27,968 nt of DNA from Gammaproteobacteria bacterium (GCA_003864535.1 BHEQ01000005.1:1-27968); one strand, 5' to 3'. Numbered from the stretch's first letter, positions 1 through 8,989 are shown. The notes: a model not told the origin generated them from the sequence alone. Numbers and translations: made by a program.

Positions 1-391
1 GAGTAAGAGTAAGGGTAAAAGTAAGAAACAGAATTATAGGCATATTTGTTTATTAATAAAATTATAATTATTTAATAAGTTAATAGTAAAAACTTATCAA
101 GACCAAGCAGAACCGTTTTTAATAATATTGCAGGCCTTGAAAAATATAATTTATAGAAGCTGAAGTCTCAACATATATAAATAATCAATAAATAATTTAT
201 TAAAATTAAATCATTTATTAAAATCAAATAAATTCGCTATATTAATGAAATTTAAAGATAAATAAGTTTTATTTATAATATATTTGACTTTAAAAAGATC
301 AATCGCATGTAAATAGTTTTATGATCAGGCTAAAACAGGTAAAATCACCCCTTTAAATAAGTTTTATTAATATTCAAATAGACGGAGCCTC
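1..391. other. AT-rich intergenic region upstream of the antiporter module
   Basis: No convincing gene was found. The first 24 bases are a degenerate six-base repeat (GAGTAA, GAGTAA, GGGTAA, AAGTAA). One frame is open from base 2 to a stop near 67 and would give a Lys/Ser-rich tail, so the end of a gene lying outside the window cannot be excluded. A half copy of repeat family A lies at 111-160. A TTGACT hexamer at 284-289 could be a -35 box, but no good -10 follows at 16-18 bp. The rest is very AT-rich and probably holds the promoter of the downstream module. Confidence 0.5.
111..160 (-). repeat. Family A palindromic element, half copy
   Basis: The reverse complement matches the 5' half of the full copies at 15547 and 15998: the CTTCTATAAATTA end, then TTTTTCAAGGCNTG, then ATATTATTAAAA. 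The match fades before the central TTTAC(C/T)TAGGTAAA palindrome, and the second arm is absent. It is a degraded or truncated member of the family. Confidence 0.65.
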
Positions 392-1897
392 ATGCTAAAT
401 TTCTTAAATACCTTATTTGCCAGATGGATATCAGATCCAAATAATCTTATTCCATATCTGCTTGCTATACCTTTATGTGTCGCAATTTTATTACCTTTTT
501 TAAGAAAAAAACCTAATATTCGTGAAGGCGTTATTTTAATTGCAAGTAGCTTGCTTTTTTTAGGTGTTCTATATCAATATTTAGCGTTTATGGACTCAAG
601 CACGCCGATTACTTATACTTTTGTGAATGTTTCAACTAACTTAAGCATCTCTTTTAAAATAGAGCCAATAGGTATGCTTTTTGCTGTAGTTGCCACTATT
701 TTATGGCCCATAGCAACTGTTTATTCTATTGGCTATATGCGTGCTAACAAAGAAAACTTTCAAACGCGTTTTTATACATGCTTTGCGATTGCTATTTTTG
801 CAGTGCTTGGGATTGCTTTTGCAAGTGATATGTTTACGCTATTTTGCTTTTATGAGATGTTAAGTATTTCAACTTTTCCTTTAGTAACTCATAAAAATTC
901 TGCTAAAGCTATGCGTGCGGGTAGAATTTATTTAGGGATTTTAATCGGTACTTCTATCGGGTTTATGTTACCCGCTATTTTCTGGACTTTTTATCTTACA
1001 GGAACAACTGAGTTTCTAAATGGAGGAATTTTAAAAGATAAAATTTCAGGGCTGCCATTAATGTTGCTATTAGCACTGTATATTTTTGGGATAGGCAAAG
1101 CTGCTTTAATGCCTTTTCATAAATGGTTACCAACTGCTATGATCGCACCTACTCCAGTTTCAGCTTTATTACACGCCGTTGCTGTAGTTAAAGCTGGGGT
1201 ATTTACTGTCTTAAAAGTAATCGTGTACATTTTTGGGATTGATTTTTTAAAGTCGCAGATTGATTATACGATTTGGTTTTTATATCTTACGAGTTTTACA
1301 CTCATTGCAAGCTCTATAATTGCGCTGCTCCAAGATAATCTCAAAAAGCGTTTAGCTTATTCGACGATATCACAATTAGCGTATATCACTATGGCGGCAA
1401 GCTTATTTAATCCTCTGGCGATTATGGGAGGGATGATTCATATTGCAGCACATGCCTTTGGCAAGATAACTCTATTTTTTGCAGCTGGGAGCATTTATAC
1501 CGCGACGCATAAAACAGAAATATCCCAATTAAATGGTTTAGGGCATAAAATGCCAGTCACTTTTGCATGTTTTGCCATAGGCGCTATTTCTATGATAGGT
1601 TTACCGCCAGCTGCTGGTTTTATCAGTAAATGGTATTTAATTCAAGGTGCTTGGAGTGTCCATTCTATTGTTGCTATGAGTGCGATTATTATCTCAACTT
1701 TATTAAATGCAGCTTATCTAATTCCAATTGTTTATAAAGGTTTTTTTGTAAAAGCAACTACTGATATTAGTAATTATAAAGAAGCACCATGGCCGATAGT
1801 CTTAGGTTTAACTTTAACGGCAAGTTTAACTATACTTATGTTTATTTTTCCTGCATGGGCGATTAACCTTGCGCGTTTACTCACAGGAGTCGCTTAA
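392..1897 (+). CDS. MrpD/NuoM-type proton-conducting antiporter subunit
   Basis: A 501-residue polytopic membrane protein of the proton_antipo_M family (MrpD/MnhD, NuoL/M/N), which moves protons or exchanges cations across the inner membrane. Residues expected in the proton path are visible: Glu155 in FCFYEML, Lys236 in GIGKAALMPFHKWLP, Lys267 in AVVKAGVF, and His354 with Lys358 in HAFGK. The Lys in the last motif resembles NuoL and MrpD more than NuoM. The ATG follows a GGAG ribosome site at about 8 bp. The stop overlaps the next start as TAATG. It is not a complex I gene in context, since no nuo genes surround it. Mrp-like antiporter or an uncharacterised two-subunit relative are the main options; the transported ion cannot be read from the sequence. 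Confidence 0.85.
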   Translation: MLNFLNTLFARWISDPNNLIPYLLAIPLCVAILLPFLRKKPNIREGVILIASSLLFLGVLYQYLAFMDSSTPITYTFVNVSTNLSISFKIEPIGMLFAVVATILWPIATVYSIGYMRANKENFQTRFYTCFAIAIFAVLGIAFASDMFTLFCFYEMLSISTFPLVTHKNSAKAMRAGRIYLGILIGTSIGFMLPAIFWTFYLTGTTEFLNGGILKDKISGLPLMLLLALYIFGIGKAALMPFHKWLPTAMIAPTPVSALLHAVAVVKAGVFTVLKVIVYIFGIDFLKSQIDYTIWFLYLTSFTLIASSIIALLQDNLKKRLAYSTISQLAYITMAASLFNPLAIMGGMIHIAAHAFGKITLFFAAGSIYTATHKTEISQLNGLGHKMPVTFACFAIGAISMIGLPPAAGFISKWYLIQGAWSVHSIVAMSAIIISTLLNAAYLIPIVYKGFFVKATTDISNYKEAPWPIVLGLTLTASLTILMFIFPAWAINLARLLTGVA

Positions 1898-2103
1898 TGA
1901 AGATTTATTTTATATTAACCTCTGTAATTTTATTCTTATTGATTGTTTTTGATATAGGTTTAGAACATAAAAATAGCTTTCCAGCAGTTTATGCATTTTA
2001 TGGAATAGCTGGGAGCGTTCTTTTTACAGGAGCTGCGCTTATTTTAAGTACAATTTTAAAAAAGAAAGAAAGCTCAGCTTATATGCGCAAGGCAAAAAAA
2101 TGA
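1897..2103 (+). CDS. Small two-helix membrane protein between two antiporter subunits
   Basis: A 68-residue protein with two hydrophobic segments (about residues 3-20 and 32-52) and a strongly basic end (KKKESSAYMRKAKK). It starts at an ATG sharing one base with the previous stop and ends in an ATGA overlap with the next gene, so it is very likely translationally coupled to both MrpD-like neighbours. The gene is not recognised as MrpC, MrpF or MrpG, which have more helices and different motifs. Its position suggests an assembly or accessory subunit of the antiporter module. That role is an inference from context. Confidence 0.7.
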   Translation: MKIYFILTSVILFLLIVFDIGLEHKNSFPAVYAFYGIAGSVLFTGAALILSTILKKKESSAYMRKAKK

Positions 2104-4055
2104 AGACAATAGCCTTTATGAAAACATGGATATATCCAATTTTAGCAATTACTATCCCTGCTTGGTGTGCGCTTAATTTTTGGATTCCAATTAGTGTGAT
2201 GATTATTTTATCAGGCGTTTTATATCTGATTTTATGTGGATTTAGCTTAAATAATGTCAAACCAGATAAAACATTACTCAAGCAAGAATTACCAGATCAA
2301 GCATTGCACAATCAAGCATATCAAGATCAAATATTGCCAGATCAAGCAATATCTAATCAATCTATATCTAATCAAGCCGCATCAAATCAAGCTATATTTG
2401 GTAATTTATTGCCGGTGCTCGTGCCAATTAGCATTTTAGGTTGTAGTATTTATTATCTTTTTTCTGATTTGCATTCATTTTCAGTAGACTGGATTGGACT
2501 ACAAGATATTAATATCCAGATGCAACAAAATTTATTTCCAAATAGCTTATTTTTTGCAATTTTCTGTTTAGCTTTGATTGCTGGGCTTGTTTTTGCAAGC
2601 ATTAAATCTGCGCGTCCATTAGAAATTAGCGGTGCTTTAATTTATGGTGGTGCTGCAATTGGAATCACTCTAACCACAAGTCTTATGACTGTCTTTGTTT
2701 TATGGGAGGTGATGCTTATTGGTTCTATGCTGATTTTATGGGCATCTGATATTGCAGGTGCGCGCGAGTCTAGCTTTCGTTATCTATTAATGCATGTTTT
2801 TGGTGGTGTTTTATTTTTTATTGGCTTAAGTATCATGCACTTTAATAATGAGCCATTATTAGTTACGCACATAGAAATGAAACACTTAGGGCATTATTTA
2901 GTTCTTATCGGTGTTTTAGTTAATATAGCTGCGCCCCCATTTTGGGCGTGGGTGGCTGATAGTTACCCTAAAGCATCGCCATCTGGAAGTGTGTTTTTAT
3001 CCGCTTTTACGACAAAAACGGCGGTATTTGTTTTGTTAATGCTCTTTAATACCCATGATATTCTCATTTATTTGGGGATATTTATGGTTATTTATGGGAT
3101 TATTTACGCGTTAAATTGCCGTAATATGCGCCAAATACTTGCGTATTGCATCGTTTCTCAGTTAGGTTATATGGTGATTGGAATTGGGGTTGGGACAAAA
3201 GCTGCTTTAATTGCGGTGAGTATTCAAGCAGTTGCACATATTTTATATAAAGGATTGCTTATGATGTCGGCAGGGAGTGTTCTTTATGAAGATCCTGAAA
3301 ATGATATTCATGCACTAGGTAATCGTTGTGAAACACTGCCATTTACCGCACTTTTTGCAATTATTGGGGGACTGGCATTAAGTGCTATTCCGCTAAGTTT
3401 AACTTTTGCGAGCAAAACCTTGCTGATGTACTCTTTAGAATCTGCGGAAACTGATCAAAATATAATTTTCATCCTAGCCTTAGCCTCTGGCGCGGCACCA
3501 CTTTATATTGGCATACGCTGGCCTTGGCTTGTATTTTTTAAAGACTCAAGTTTTAGCGCATGGATGCAAGCATTTAAAAATACAGATATCATACTCAAAG
3601 AAATACCCAATGTGCTGAGTTATTTACTCTTAGCAATCCCCTTAATTTATTTAACGCCAATAACGTTAGCTAATTTAGGACTGCTTGATGTAATTCCTGA
3701 TTCTACTTATAAAATTGCGAATATTATTCATCAATTTCAAGCAATTATTGCCTCTTTTTTAGTGTTTATTGTAGTTAAAAACTGGATTATTCCAGATCAT
3801 CATGCCTTGTATGATTTTGATACGCTCTATCGTAAAGTTGGTTTCAAAAATATAACCTTAAGCTTAAAAATACTACGCTCAATTAATGGACGCTTTGAGA
3901 TGATGAAGGCGCGGCTGTATAAAAAAATGCGCCCGCTTAATAAAGCTATCTCTGCTTATATTAGATATTTTGGGGATGTCTGGCCTAGTAGTGCCATGGT
4001 TATTTTTGCTTGCATAACCTTAACTATAACTTTAGTCCTTTTATATATTAAATAA
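2100..4055 (+). CDS. Second MrpD-type antiporter subunit with an inserted pentapeptide-repeat segment
   Basis: A 651-residue polytopic protein of the same superfamily as the gene at 392. Visible conserved positions are Glu203 in LWEVM, Lys306 in FTTKTAVF and Lys384 in HILYKGLLMMSAGS. At the place where the first subunit has Lys236, this protein has Asn275 (LVNIAAPPFWAW). After a first membrane segment it has a hydrophilic stretch of eight pentapeptides, residues 61-100, of the form (D/N)QAxx, before the next hydrophobic segment near 103. The C-terminal 100 residues include a hydrophilic loop and a final helix ending LVLLYIK. The start at 2100 overlaps the previous stop (ATGA); Met7 is an alternative start. 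It probably pairs with the first subunit in one membrane complex. Confidence 0.82.
   Translation: MKTIAFMKTWIYPILAITIPAWCALNFWIPISVMIILSGVLYLILCGFSLNNVKPDKTLLKQELPDQALHNQAYQDQILPDQAISNQSISNQAASNQAIFGNLLPVLVPISILGCSIYYLFSDLHSFSVDWIGLQDINIQMQQNLFPNSLFFAIFCLALIAGLVFASIKSARPLEISGALIYGGAAIGITLTTSLMTVFVLWEVMLIGSMLILWASDIAGARESSFRYLLMHVFGGVLFFIGLSIMHFNNEPLLVTHIEMKHLGHYLVLIGVLVNIAAPPFWAWVADSYPKASPSGSVFLSAFTTKTAVFVLLMLFNTHDILIYLGIFMVIYGIIYALNCRNMRQILAYCIVSQLGYMVIGIGVGTKAALIAVSIQAVAHILYKGLLMMSAGSVLYEDPENDIHALGNRCETLPFTALFAIIGGLALSAIPLSLTFASKTLLMYSLESAETDQNIIFILALASGAAPLYIGIRWPWLVFFKDSSFSAWMQAFKNTDIILKEIPNVLSYLLLAIPLIYLTPITLANLGLLDVIPDSTYKIANIIHQFQAIIASFLVFIVVKNWIIPDHHALYDFDTLYRKVGFKNITLSLKILRSINGRFEMMKARLYKKMRPLNKAISAYIRYFGDVWPSSAMVIFACITLTITLVLLYIK
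2280..2399 (+). repeat. In-frame 15-bp tandem repeat, eight units
   Basis: Eight consecutive 15-bp units of the type CAAGCAATATCTAAT encode KQELP, DQALH, NQAYQ, DQILP, DQAIS, NQSIS, NQAAS and NQAIF inside the second antiporter subunit. The period is a multiple of three, so gain or loss of a unit keeps the reading frame. The segment lies between two membrane helices and so probably forms a loop or flexible linker. Confidence 0.85.
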
Positions 4056-4224
4056 ACTCATGTAATAAACAATTCAATACATTGAATAATTTATTTTATT
4101 ACATTTATTTTATTACACTTATTGTAACTTTTTAGCTTTACTTATTTCTAATGTGGATTGATCATATGTACTATATTAATTTTCCAATATATCCATTTAG
4201 CAACTCCGACTTTTAAGGTAACTT

Positions 4225-5589
4225 ATGTTAAATCAATTTTTTAGGCTTAGCTCGCATGGCTCAAATATCCGTACCGAGATTATTGCAGGTATCACCACTT
4301 TTTTAACAATGTCATATATTATTTTTGTCAATCCTCAAATTCTTGGGGATGCGGGTATGAATAAGGAAGCTGTCTTTGTCGCTACCTGTATTGCGGCGGC
4401 TATTGGCTCTATTATTATGGGATTACTTGCAAATTATCCAGTGGGTATGGCTCCTGGTATGGGTTTGAATGCTTTTTTTGCGTATGGTGTTGTTGGAGCT
4501 ATGGGGTATACATGGCAACAGGCTTTGGGTGCGGTATTTATTTCAGGGATTATCTTTCTTGTTCTAACTGCAACAGGGGCAAGACGCTGGTTAATTGATG
4601 GTATTCCAAGTTCGCTGCGCTGCGCGATTGCAGCAGGGATCGGCTTGTTCTTGGCGATTGTAGCACTCCAAAGTTCAGGAATTGTCGTTGCTAATTCTGC
4701 GACTTTAATTGCATTAGGCGATGTAACCTCTCACCCAGCCTTATATGCAATCTTAGGTTTTTTTATCATTGCAACGCTTGATGCTTTAAAAATAAAAGGG
4801 TCAATTTTAATCGGTATTTTATCAATTACAATTTTAAGTGCGCTTAAAGGGCATTCAAATCTTAATGGTTTTATCTCTATGCCACCATCTTTAGTTTCAA
4901 CATTTTTACAGCTTGATTTAAGTTTTCTATCTTTTAATTTAGGCGATAGCTTTACAAAATTAAATGAGGGTATTAATAATGGCGGTCTTTGGAGTGGTTT
5001 AAAAGTAATTATTGGCGGCGGTATCATTCATATTATTTTAACTTTTGTTTTAGTAGAGATTTTTGATGCCACAGGAACATTAATGGCAGTTGCAAAACGG
5101 GCTAATTTATTAACTCCAGAACATATTCCAAGATTAAACAAAGCACTATTTGCGGATTCAACTGCAATTTTAGCAGGGAGTTTAATTGGCACAAGCTCAA
5201 CCACAGCTTACGTTGAAAGTGCCGCAGGCGTAGAAGCTGGCGGGCGTACAGGTTTGACTGCGGTTGTTGTTGGTATTTTATTTATTGCAGCTTTATTTTT
5301 TGCACCAATTGCAAGCGCGGTTCCAAGCTATGCCACAGCCCCTGCCTTAATTTATGTTGCAGGTTTAATGCTTAGAGAAATGGTTGATATTAAATGGGAT
5401 TATTTAACAGAAGCTCTGCCTGCGGGTCTTTGCGTTCTTATTATGCCGTTTACGTATTCTATCGCAAATGGAATTGCATTTGGATTTATCGCCTATGTTG
5501 TTCTAAAACTTAGCACAGGACGTTTTCGCGATATTCACCCAGCCACGGCAATTGTTGCAGCTCTTTTTATTTTAAAGTTCGCGCTATGA
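4225..5589 (+). CDS. NCS2-family purine permease (AzgA/GhxP-like)
   Basis: A 454-residue inner-membrane permease, likely for guanine, hypoxanthine or adenine. The AzgA-type branch of the NCS2 family is recognisable from the N-terminal TEIIAGITTFLTMSYIIFVN, GMAPGMGLNAFF near residues 74-85, EIFDATGTL at 278-286 and GTSSTTAYVESAAG at 322-335 followed by GGRTGLTA. These are the substrate-binding segments of the family. About 12-14 hydrophobic segments are present and the length is normal. An AAGGTAA ribosome site precedes the ATG. The stop overlaps the lptD start by 4 bp, which is a curious pairing of purine uptake with outer-membrane assembly. Which purine is carried cannot be decided here. Confidence 0.88.
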   Translation: MLNQFFRLSSHGSNIRTEIIAGITTFLTMSYIIFVNPQILGDAGMNKEAVFVATCIAAAIGSIIMGLLANYPVGMAPGMGLNAFFAYGVVGAMGYTWQQALGAVFISGIIFLVLTATGARRWLIDGIPSSLRCAIAAGIGLFLAIVALQSSGIVVANSATLIALGDVTSHPALYAILGFFIIATLDALKIKGSILIGILSITILSALKGHSNLNGFISMPPSLVSTFLQLDLSFLSFNLGDSFTKLNEGINNGGLWSGLKVIIGGGIIHIILTFVLVEIFDATGTLMAVAKRANLLTPEHIPRLNKALFADSTAILAGSLIGTSSTTAYVESAAGVEAGGRTGLTAVVVGILFIAALFFAPIASAVPSYATAPALIYVAGLMLREMVDIKWDYLTEALPAGLCVLIMPFTYSIANGIAFGFIAYVVLKLSTGRFRDIHPATAIVAALFILKFAL

Positions 5590-7907
5590 AATTTGTTTTA
5601 AGCCTTAGTCTTTTAATTTTTGCTTGCTTCAACTTTGCCATGGCTCAATCAACATTAAACGCTGCGTATATGGCGTGTAGGGCTGATGAGCTTGCATCGT
5701 ATGTTCAAAAAGACACAGGTAAAATAGCCGCTGAATCTGTAATTGATGCGCAATCTGACTATGCAGATTCAAATGCATTAAATGCTATTTTAACGGGTAA
5801 TGTAGTCGTGCAACGTGGCGATGAGTTGCTAACGGCTGAGAACATAAATCTTGATAGAATAACTAATATTCTTACATCTAACGATAATATTGTCCGATAT
5901 TCCACACCAGCTAGTGTTCTTGAAGGAAGTATGGCAAGGGTTAATCTTAATGAGAGGATTACCCAGATAGAGCAATCTAAATATTATTTTAGTGCTAATA
6001 GAGGCCAAGGTTCAGCTACACGTATTGTCTCTGATCAAAGCAATAATACTGCAGTTTTAAATGGGGCGACTTATTCTGTTTGTGAGCGCGGCAATGAAAC
6101 ATGGCAAGTGCGCGCTAAACATGTGGATATTGATACAGATGAAGGACTGGCACGGGCACATAGTGCGAGTTTTTTAATTAAAGGTATTCCTGTTTTATAT
6201 TCACCATATTTATCTTTTCCAATTGATGATGCTCGGCATACAGGGTTATTATCACCAAGTTTAACTCTTTCTGGAGAGAGCGGCTTTGGGATACGCCTGC
6301 CGTATTATATTAATATCTCCCCGCAAATGGATGCAACTATCACACCTGGTTTTTTTACTAAACGTGGGCCTATTCTCGCATCCGAGTTTAGGTATTTAAG
6401 TGCACGCCAAAATATGAGTTTAGCTGCTGAAATTATCCCTCATGACTCAATATATAAAAATAAATTAATAAATGAAGGTAGGGATGATGAGTCGGCGAAG
6501 CGTTGGTCGATTAAATATCAGCAATATGCTAATTTTTCAAGCCAATTAACAGGTAATGTCTTATTTCAAGAAGTTTCAGATAAGGATTATATTGAAGACT
6601 TAAGTGATGGAATTAACTTATTGTCCACAACTAACTTGGAGCGTGTGGCTAATTTAAATTATCAAACTTCTTTCGGTACTTTCTCAATTACAGCACAAAA
6701 ATTTCAAATTTTAGATCAAGTAATTTTTACAGAAAAACCTTATGCAAGAATGCCTCAGCTTTTATTTAACTCTCATCAAAGTAATGCTAATGGCTTTAAA
6801 TATGGGATTAGAGCTGAGTTAGTAAGATTTACAACCGATAATATATATCCGAATAGTTTACGCCCAGAGCAAGCAACGCGTCTTGATTTGCAGCCATATA
6901 TTAGTTATCGTTTAGAGGATTCATGGGGGTTTATTAATCCTAAACTTAGTGTTAGATTCACCAATTATAGTATTGCCGATAAAGATAAATATAACCTTAA
7001 TAATGCAAATTTGACGCGGACACTTCCAATATTCTCTCTTGATTCTGGTTTGATTTTTGAACGTGATCACCGTCCTATTTTTATCAAGAAAGGGGAGTAT
7101 GTGCAAACATTAGAGCCGCGTTTATTTTATTTATATTCACCTTACCGCGACCAGCAATTGCTACCAATTTTTGATACAGCTGAAATAGAGCCGTCCTTTG
7201 GCGCGTTGTTTATGGATAATCGCTTTACGGGCGCAGATAGACAAGCTGATGCTAATCAATTAACAACAGCGGTTACAACGCGCATTATCAACTCAACAAC
7301 AGGCACCGAGATTATTCGTTTTTCAATTGGGCAAATTAACTATTTTGAATCGCCGCGGGTAACTATTGGTGAAGATATTGATAAGCCTAGGTCAAAATCT
7401 GAAACAATTGCTGAGGGCTCGGCACGCTTAACAAACTCATTTACAACATCAGGCTCATGGCATTGGGATCCGCGTTATAGTGAAACAACTCGTTTTGCTC
7501 TAGATTTGCGCTATAAGCCTAATTCACGCAAAATCGTTAACTTAGGTTTTAGAGAAAATCGTGATATTAATAGCCGTGGTGATATTTTAGATCCTATACG
7601 TCAAATTGATTTAGCCTCATTTTGGGAGTTTAACGAACAGTGGGCGGTTCTTGGACGGCTTAATTATGCCTATACAGAAAAAAGATCAAGTGATGCATTT
7701 TTAGGCTTTGAATATAATGATTGCTGCATCTCTATTAGAGCTTTAGGACGTTATAATCGAGATAATATTGCAGATCCTGGTAAATTTAAAGCTTATTTTC
7801 AGATTGAATTTACAGGGCTCGGGCAGTTTGGGCAAAATACTCAAGAAATATGGCGCGAAGGGATTGTAGGCTATGAGCCAAGAACGGGTAATCGAGTTCG
7901 GTTCTAA
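5586..7907 (+). CDS. lptD: LPS-assembly outer-membrane protein LptD
   Basis: A 773-residue beta-barrel protein that, with LptE, inserts lipopolysaccharide into the outer leaflet of the outer membrane. A signal peptide ends near FAMAQ (residues 1-21). An OstA/LptA-like beta-jellyroll domain covers about 45-195, and the barrel domain runs from about 200 to the C terminus. Cysteines lie at 31, 166 and an adjacent pair at 713-714, the same arrangement as E. coli LptD (31, 173, 724, 725), where disulfides link the periplasmic and barrel domains. The conserved barrel entry FPIDDARHTGLLSPS is at 211-225. The protein ends in an aromatic residue (VRF), as outer-membrane barrels do. Downstream surA and pdxA, the usual neighbours in many gammaproteobacteria, are absent. 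Confidence 0.95.
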   Translation: MKFVLSLSLLIFACFNFAMAQSTLNAAYMACRADELASYVQKDTGKIAAESVIDAQSDYADSNALNAILTGNVVVQRGDELLTAENINLDRITNILTSNDNIVRYSTPASVLEGSMARVNLNERITQIEQSKYYFSANRGQGSATRIVSDQSNNTAVLNGATYSVCERGNETWQVRAKHVDIDTDEGLARAHSASFLIKGIPVLYSPYLSFPIDDARHTGLLSPSLTLSGESGFGIRLPYYINISPQMDATITPGFFTKRGPILASEFRYLSARQNMSLAAEIIPHDSIYKNKLINEGRDDESAKRWSIKYQQYANFSSQLTGNVLFQEVSDKDYIEDLSDGINLLSTTNLERVANLNYQTSFGTFSITAQKFQILDQVIFTEKPYARMPQLLFNSHQSNANGFKYGIRAELVRFTTDNIYPNSLRPEQATRLDLQPYISYRLEDSWGFINPKLSVRFTNYSIADKDKYNLNNANLTRTLPIFSLDSGLIFERDHRPIFIKKGEYVQTLEPRLFYLYSPYRDQQLLPIFDTAEIEPSFGALFMDNRFTGADRQADANQLTTAVTTRIINSTTGTEIIRFSIGQINYFESPRVTIGEDIDKPRSKSETIAEGSARLTNSFTTSGSWHWDPRYSETTRFALDLRYKPNSRKIVNLGFRENRDINSRGDILDPIRQIDLASFWEFNEQWAVLGRLNYAYTEKRSSDAFLGFEYNDCCISIRALGRYNRDNIADPGKFKAYFQIEFTGLGQFGQNTQEIWREGIVGYEPRTGNRVRF

Positions 7908-7912
7908 TTTAA

Positions 7913-7934
7913 ATTCCTATTAATTAATAGGAAT
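7913..7934. terminator. Perfect 22-bp palindrome after lptD
   Basis: ATTCCTATTAA is followed directly by its own reverse complement, five bases after the lptD stop. There is no spacer loop and no clear run of T, so it is either a weak terminator hairpin or a protein-binding palindrome ahead of the next gene. Confidence 0.45.
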
Positions 7935-7992
7935 CTATAAGGACTACATTATTAAGTTATCAACTTACATAGACAGAAAAAAGGAGCAAACC

Positions 7993-8856
7993 ATGAGCCA
8001 TTTAAGCCCGAGAGCAGATATCGTTTTTAAAAAGATATTTGTCAAAAACTCAGATTTACTTATTAGTATGTTAAACGACCTTTTAATGTTCGAAGATGAT
8101 CGTTGTATCAAAACATTAAAATACTTAAGCCCAGAACAAACGCCTAATTTTATGGGTCTTAAAAATAGCACTGTCGATGTCAAATGCACGGATCAAGAAG
8201 ATCGTATTTTTTTGATTGAAATGCAGATGGTTTGGAATGATATTTTTGATAAGCGCGTATTATATAACAGCTGTAAAGCCTACGCAGATCAGGTTAAAGC
8301 TGGTGATGAAAAATATACTTTATATCCTGTTTATTCGCTCAACATTGTTAATACTAATTTTAGATCGGACACGTCAGGATACTATCATCATTACACAATT
8401 AAAGATGACTTAGAAAATGCAGTCCAACTTCCAGGGCTTGAGTTTGTGTTTATTGAGCTCGCAAAATTTACCAAAAATCCAAATGTAGGCAATCCACGCT
8501 TCAAAAATATTTGGCTAAAAATGCTCACAATTACTGATACCACTAAAATTGATCAAGAACTCTTGGATAACGATTTGACATCTAGAGCAATTGATCTTAC
8601 CGAAGAGGCTTATTTTACTAAAGAAGAACGAGAGATTTATGCTCAGTATTGGAGTCTAGTTAGAACAAATAATGCAATTTATGATGGTAGTGAAGCTGCA
8701 AAATCTGAAGCTAAAGGTAAAGCTGAAGGTAAAGCTGAAGGATTAGCTGAAGGCAACCTGCACAACGCTTTAAAAATGAAGCTCAAAGGTATTTCTATTG
8801 CAGATATTGCAGATATTACAGGCTTATCTATTGATCAGATTAATCTACTTAAATAA
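7993..8856 (+). CDS. Rpn-family PD-(D/E)XK nuclease / putative transposase-related protein
   Basis: A 287-residue protein of the Rpn/YhgA-like PD-(D/E)XK family. Members found as RpnA-E in E. coli promote RecA-independent recombination and have DNA endonuclease activity. The family opening (LSPRADIVFKKIF, residues 4-16) is clear. The nuclease core shows Asp62 in VDVKC and Glu76-Met-Gln78 in LIEMQ, the E-x-Q form typical of the family. The C terminus has a charged repeat, KGKAEGKAEGLAEG, followed by a short helix-turn-helix-like segment (ISIADIADITGLSIDQI). A strong AAGGAG ribosome site lies at a good distance from the ATG. A family-A palindromic element begins one base after the stop. These genes are often horizontally spread, so it is probably accessory. 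Confidence 0.88.
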   Translation: MSHLSPRADIVFKKIFVKNSDLLISMLNDLLMFEDDRCIKTLKYLSPEQTPNFMGLKNSTVDVKCTDQEDRIFLIEMQMVWNDIFDKRVLYNSCKAYADQVKAGDEKYTLYPVYSLNIVNTNFRSDTSGYYHHYTIKDDLENAVQLPGLEFVFIELAKFTKNPNVGNPRFKNIWLKMLTITDTTKIDQELLDNDLTSRAIDLTEEAYFTKEEREIYAQYWSLVRTNNAIYDGSEAAKSEAKGKAEGKAEGLAEGNLHNALKMKLKGISIADIADITGLSIDQINLLK

Positions 8857-8857
8857 A

Positions 8858-8940
8858 GGGCACATCAATGTGTGCTTTTTCAGCTGACACGATTTTAATA
8901 ATATCGCAAGCCTTGAAAAATCTAATTTATAGAAGTCCCC
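8858..8940 (-). repeat. Family A palindromic element, internally deleted copy
   Basis: The reverse complement starts with the family end GGGGACTTCTATAAATTA (8940-8923), continues through TTTTTCAAGGCTTGCGATATTATTAAAA, and then jumps straight to TCGTGTCAGCTGAAAAAG. About 36 bp of the centre present in the full copies, including the CTTAGG palindrome, are missing. The other end (GGGCACATC at 8858) is retained. It begins one base after the stop of the Rpn-family gene and may serve as its transcript end. Confidence 0.8.
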
Positions 8941-8967
8941 TAAAGCTAATAATTTATTACTTGCTTG

Positions 8968-8989
8968 AAATCATATGCTTATATGATTT
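8968..8989. promoter_or_regulatory. Inverted repeat upstream of the serine-hydrolase gene
   Basis: AAATCATAT and ATATGATTT are perfect 9-bp inverted arms separated by GCTT, about 75 bp before the next ATG. It could be an operator or a hairpin. No clear -10/-35 pair was found beside it, so the role is unknown. Confidence 0.35.

Noticed and set aside
2280..2399. Possible CRISPR-like array
   Set aside because: Units are 15 bp, directly adjacent without spacers and in frame with a protein, so they are a coding tandem repeat. No cas genes are near.
2039..2439. Two open frames (2039-2281 minus, 2254-2439 plus) in the start of the second antiporter gene
   Set aside because: The plus frame is the shifted reading of the 15-bp repeats, and the minus frame overlaps well-supported coupled genes. 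Neither has a good ribosome site or a family.
392..4055. Part of respiratory complex I (nuo operon)
   Set aside because: Although the subunits resemble NuoL/M/N, no other nuo genes are present and the small middle protein does not resemble NuoK or NuoJ.
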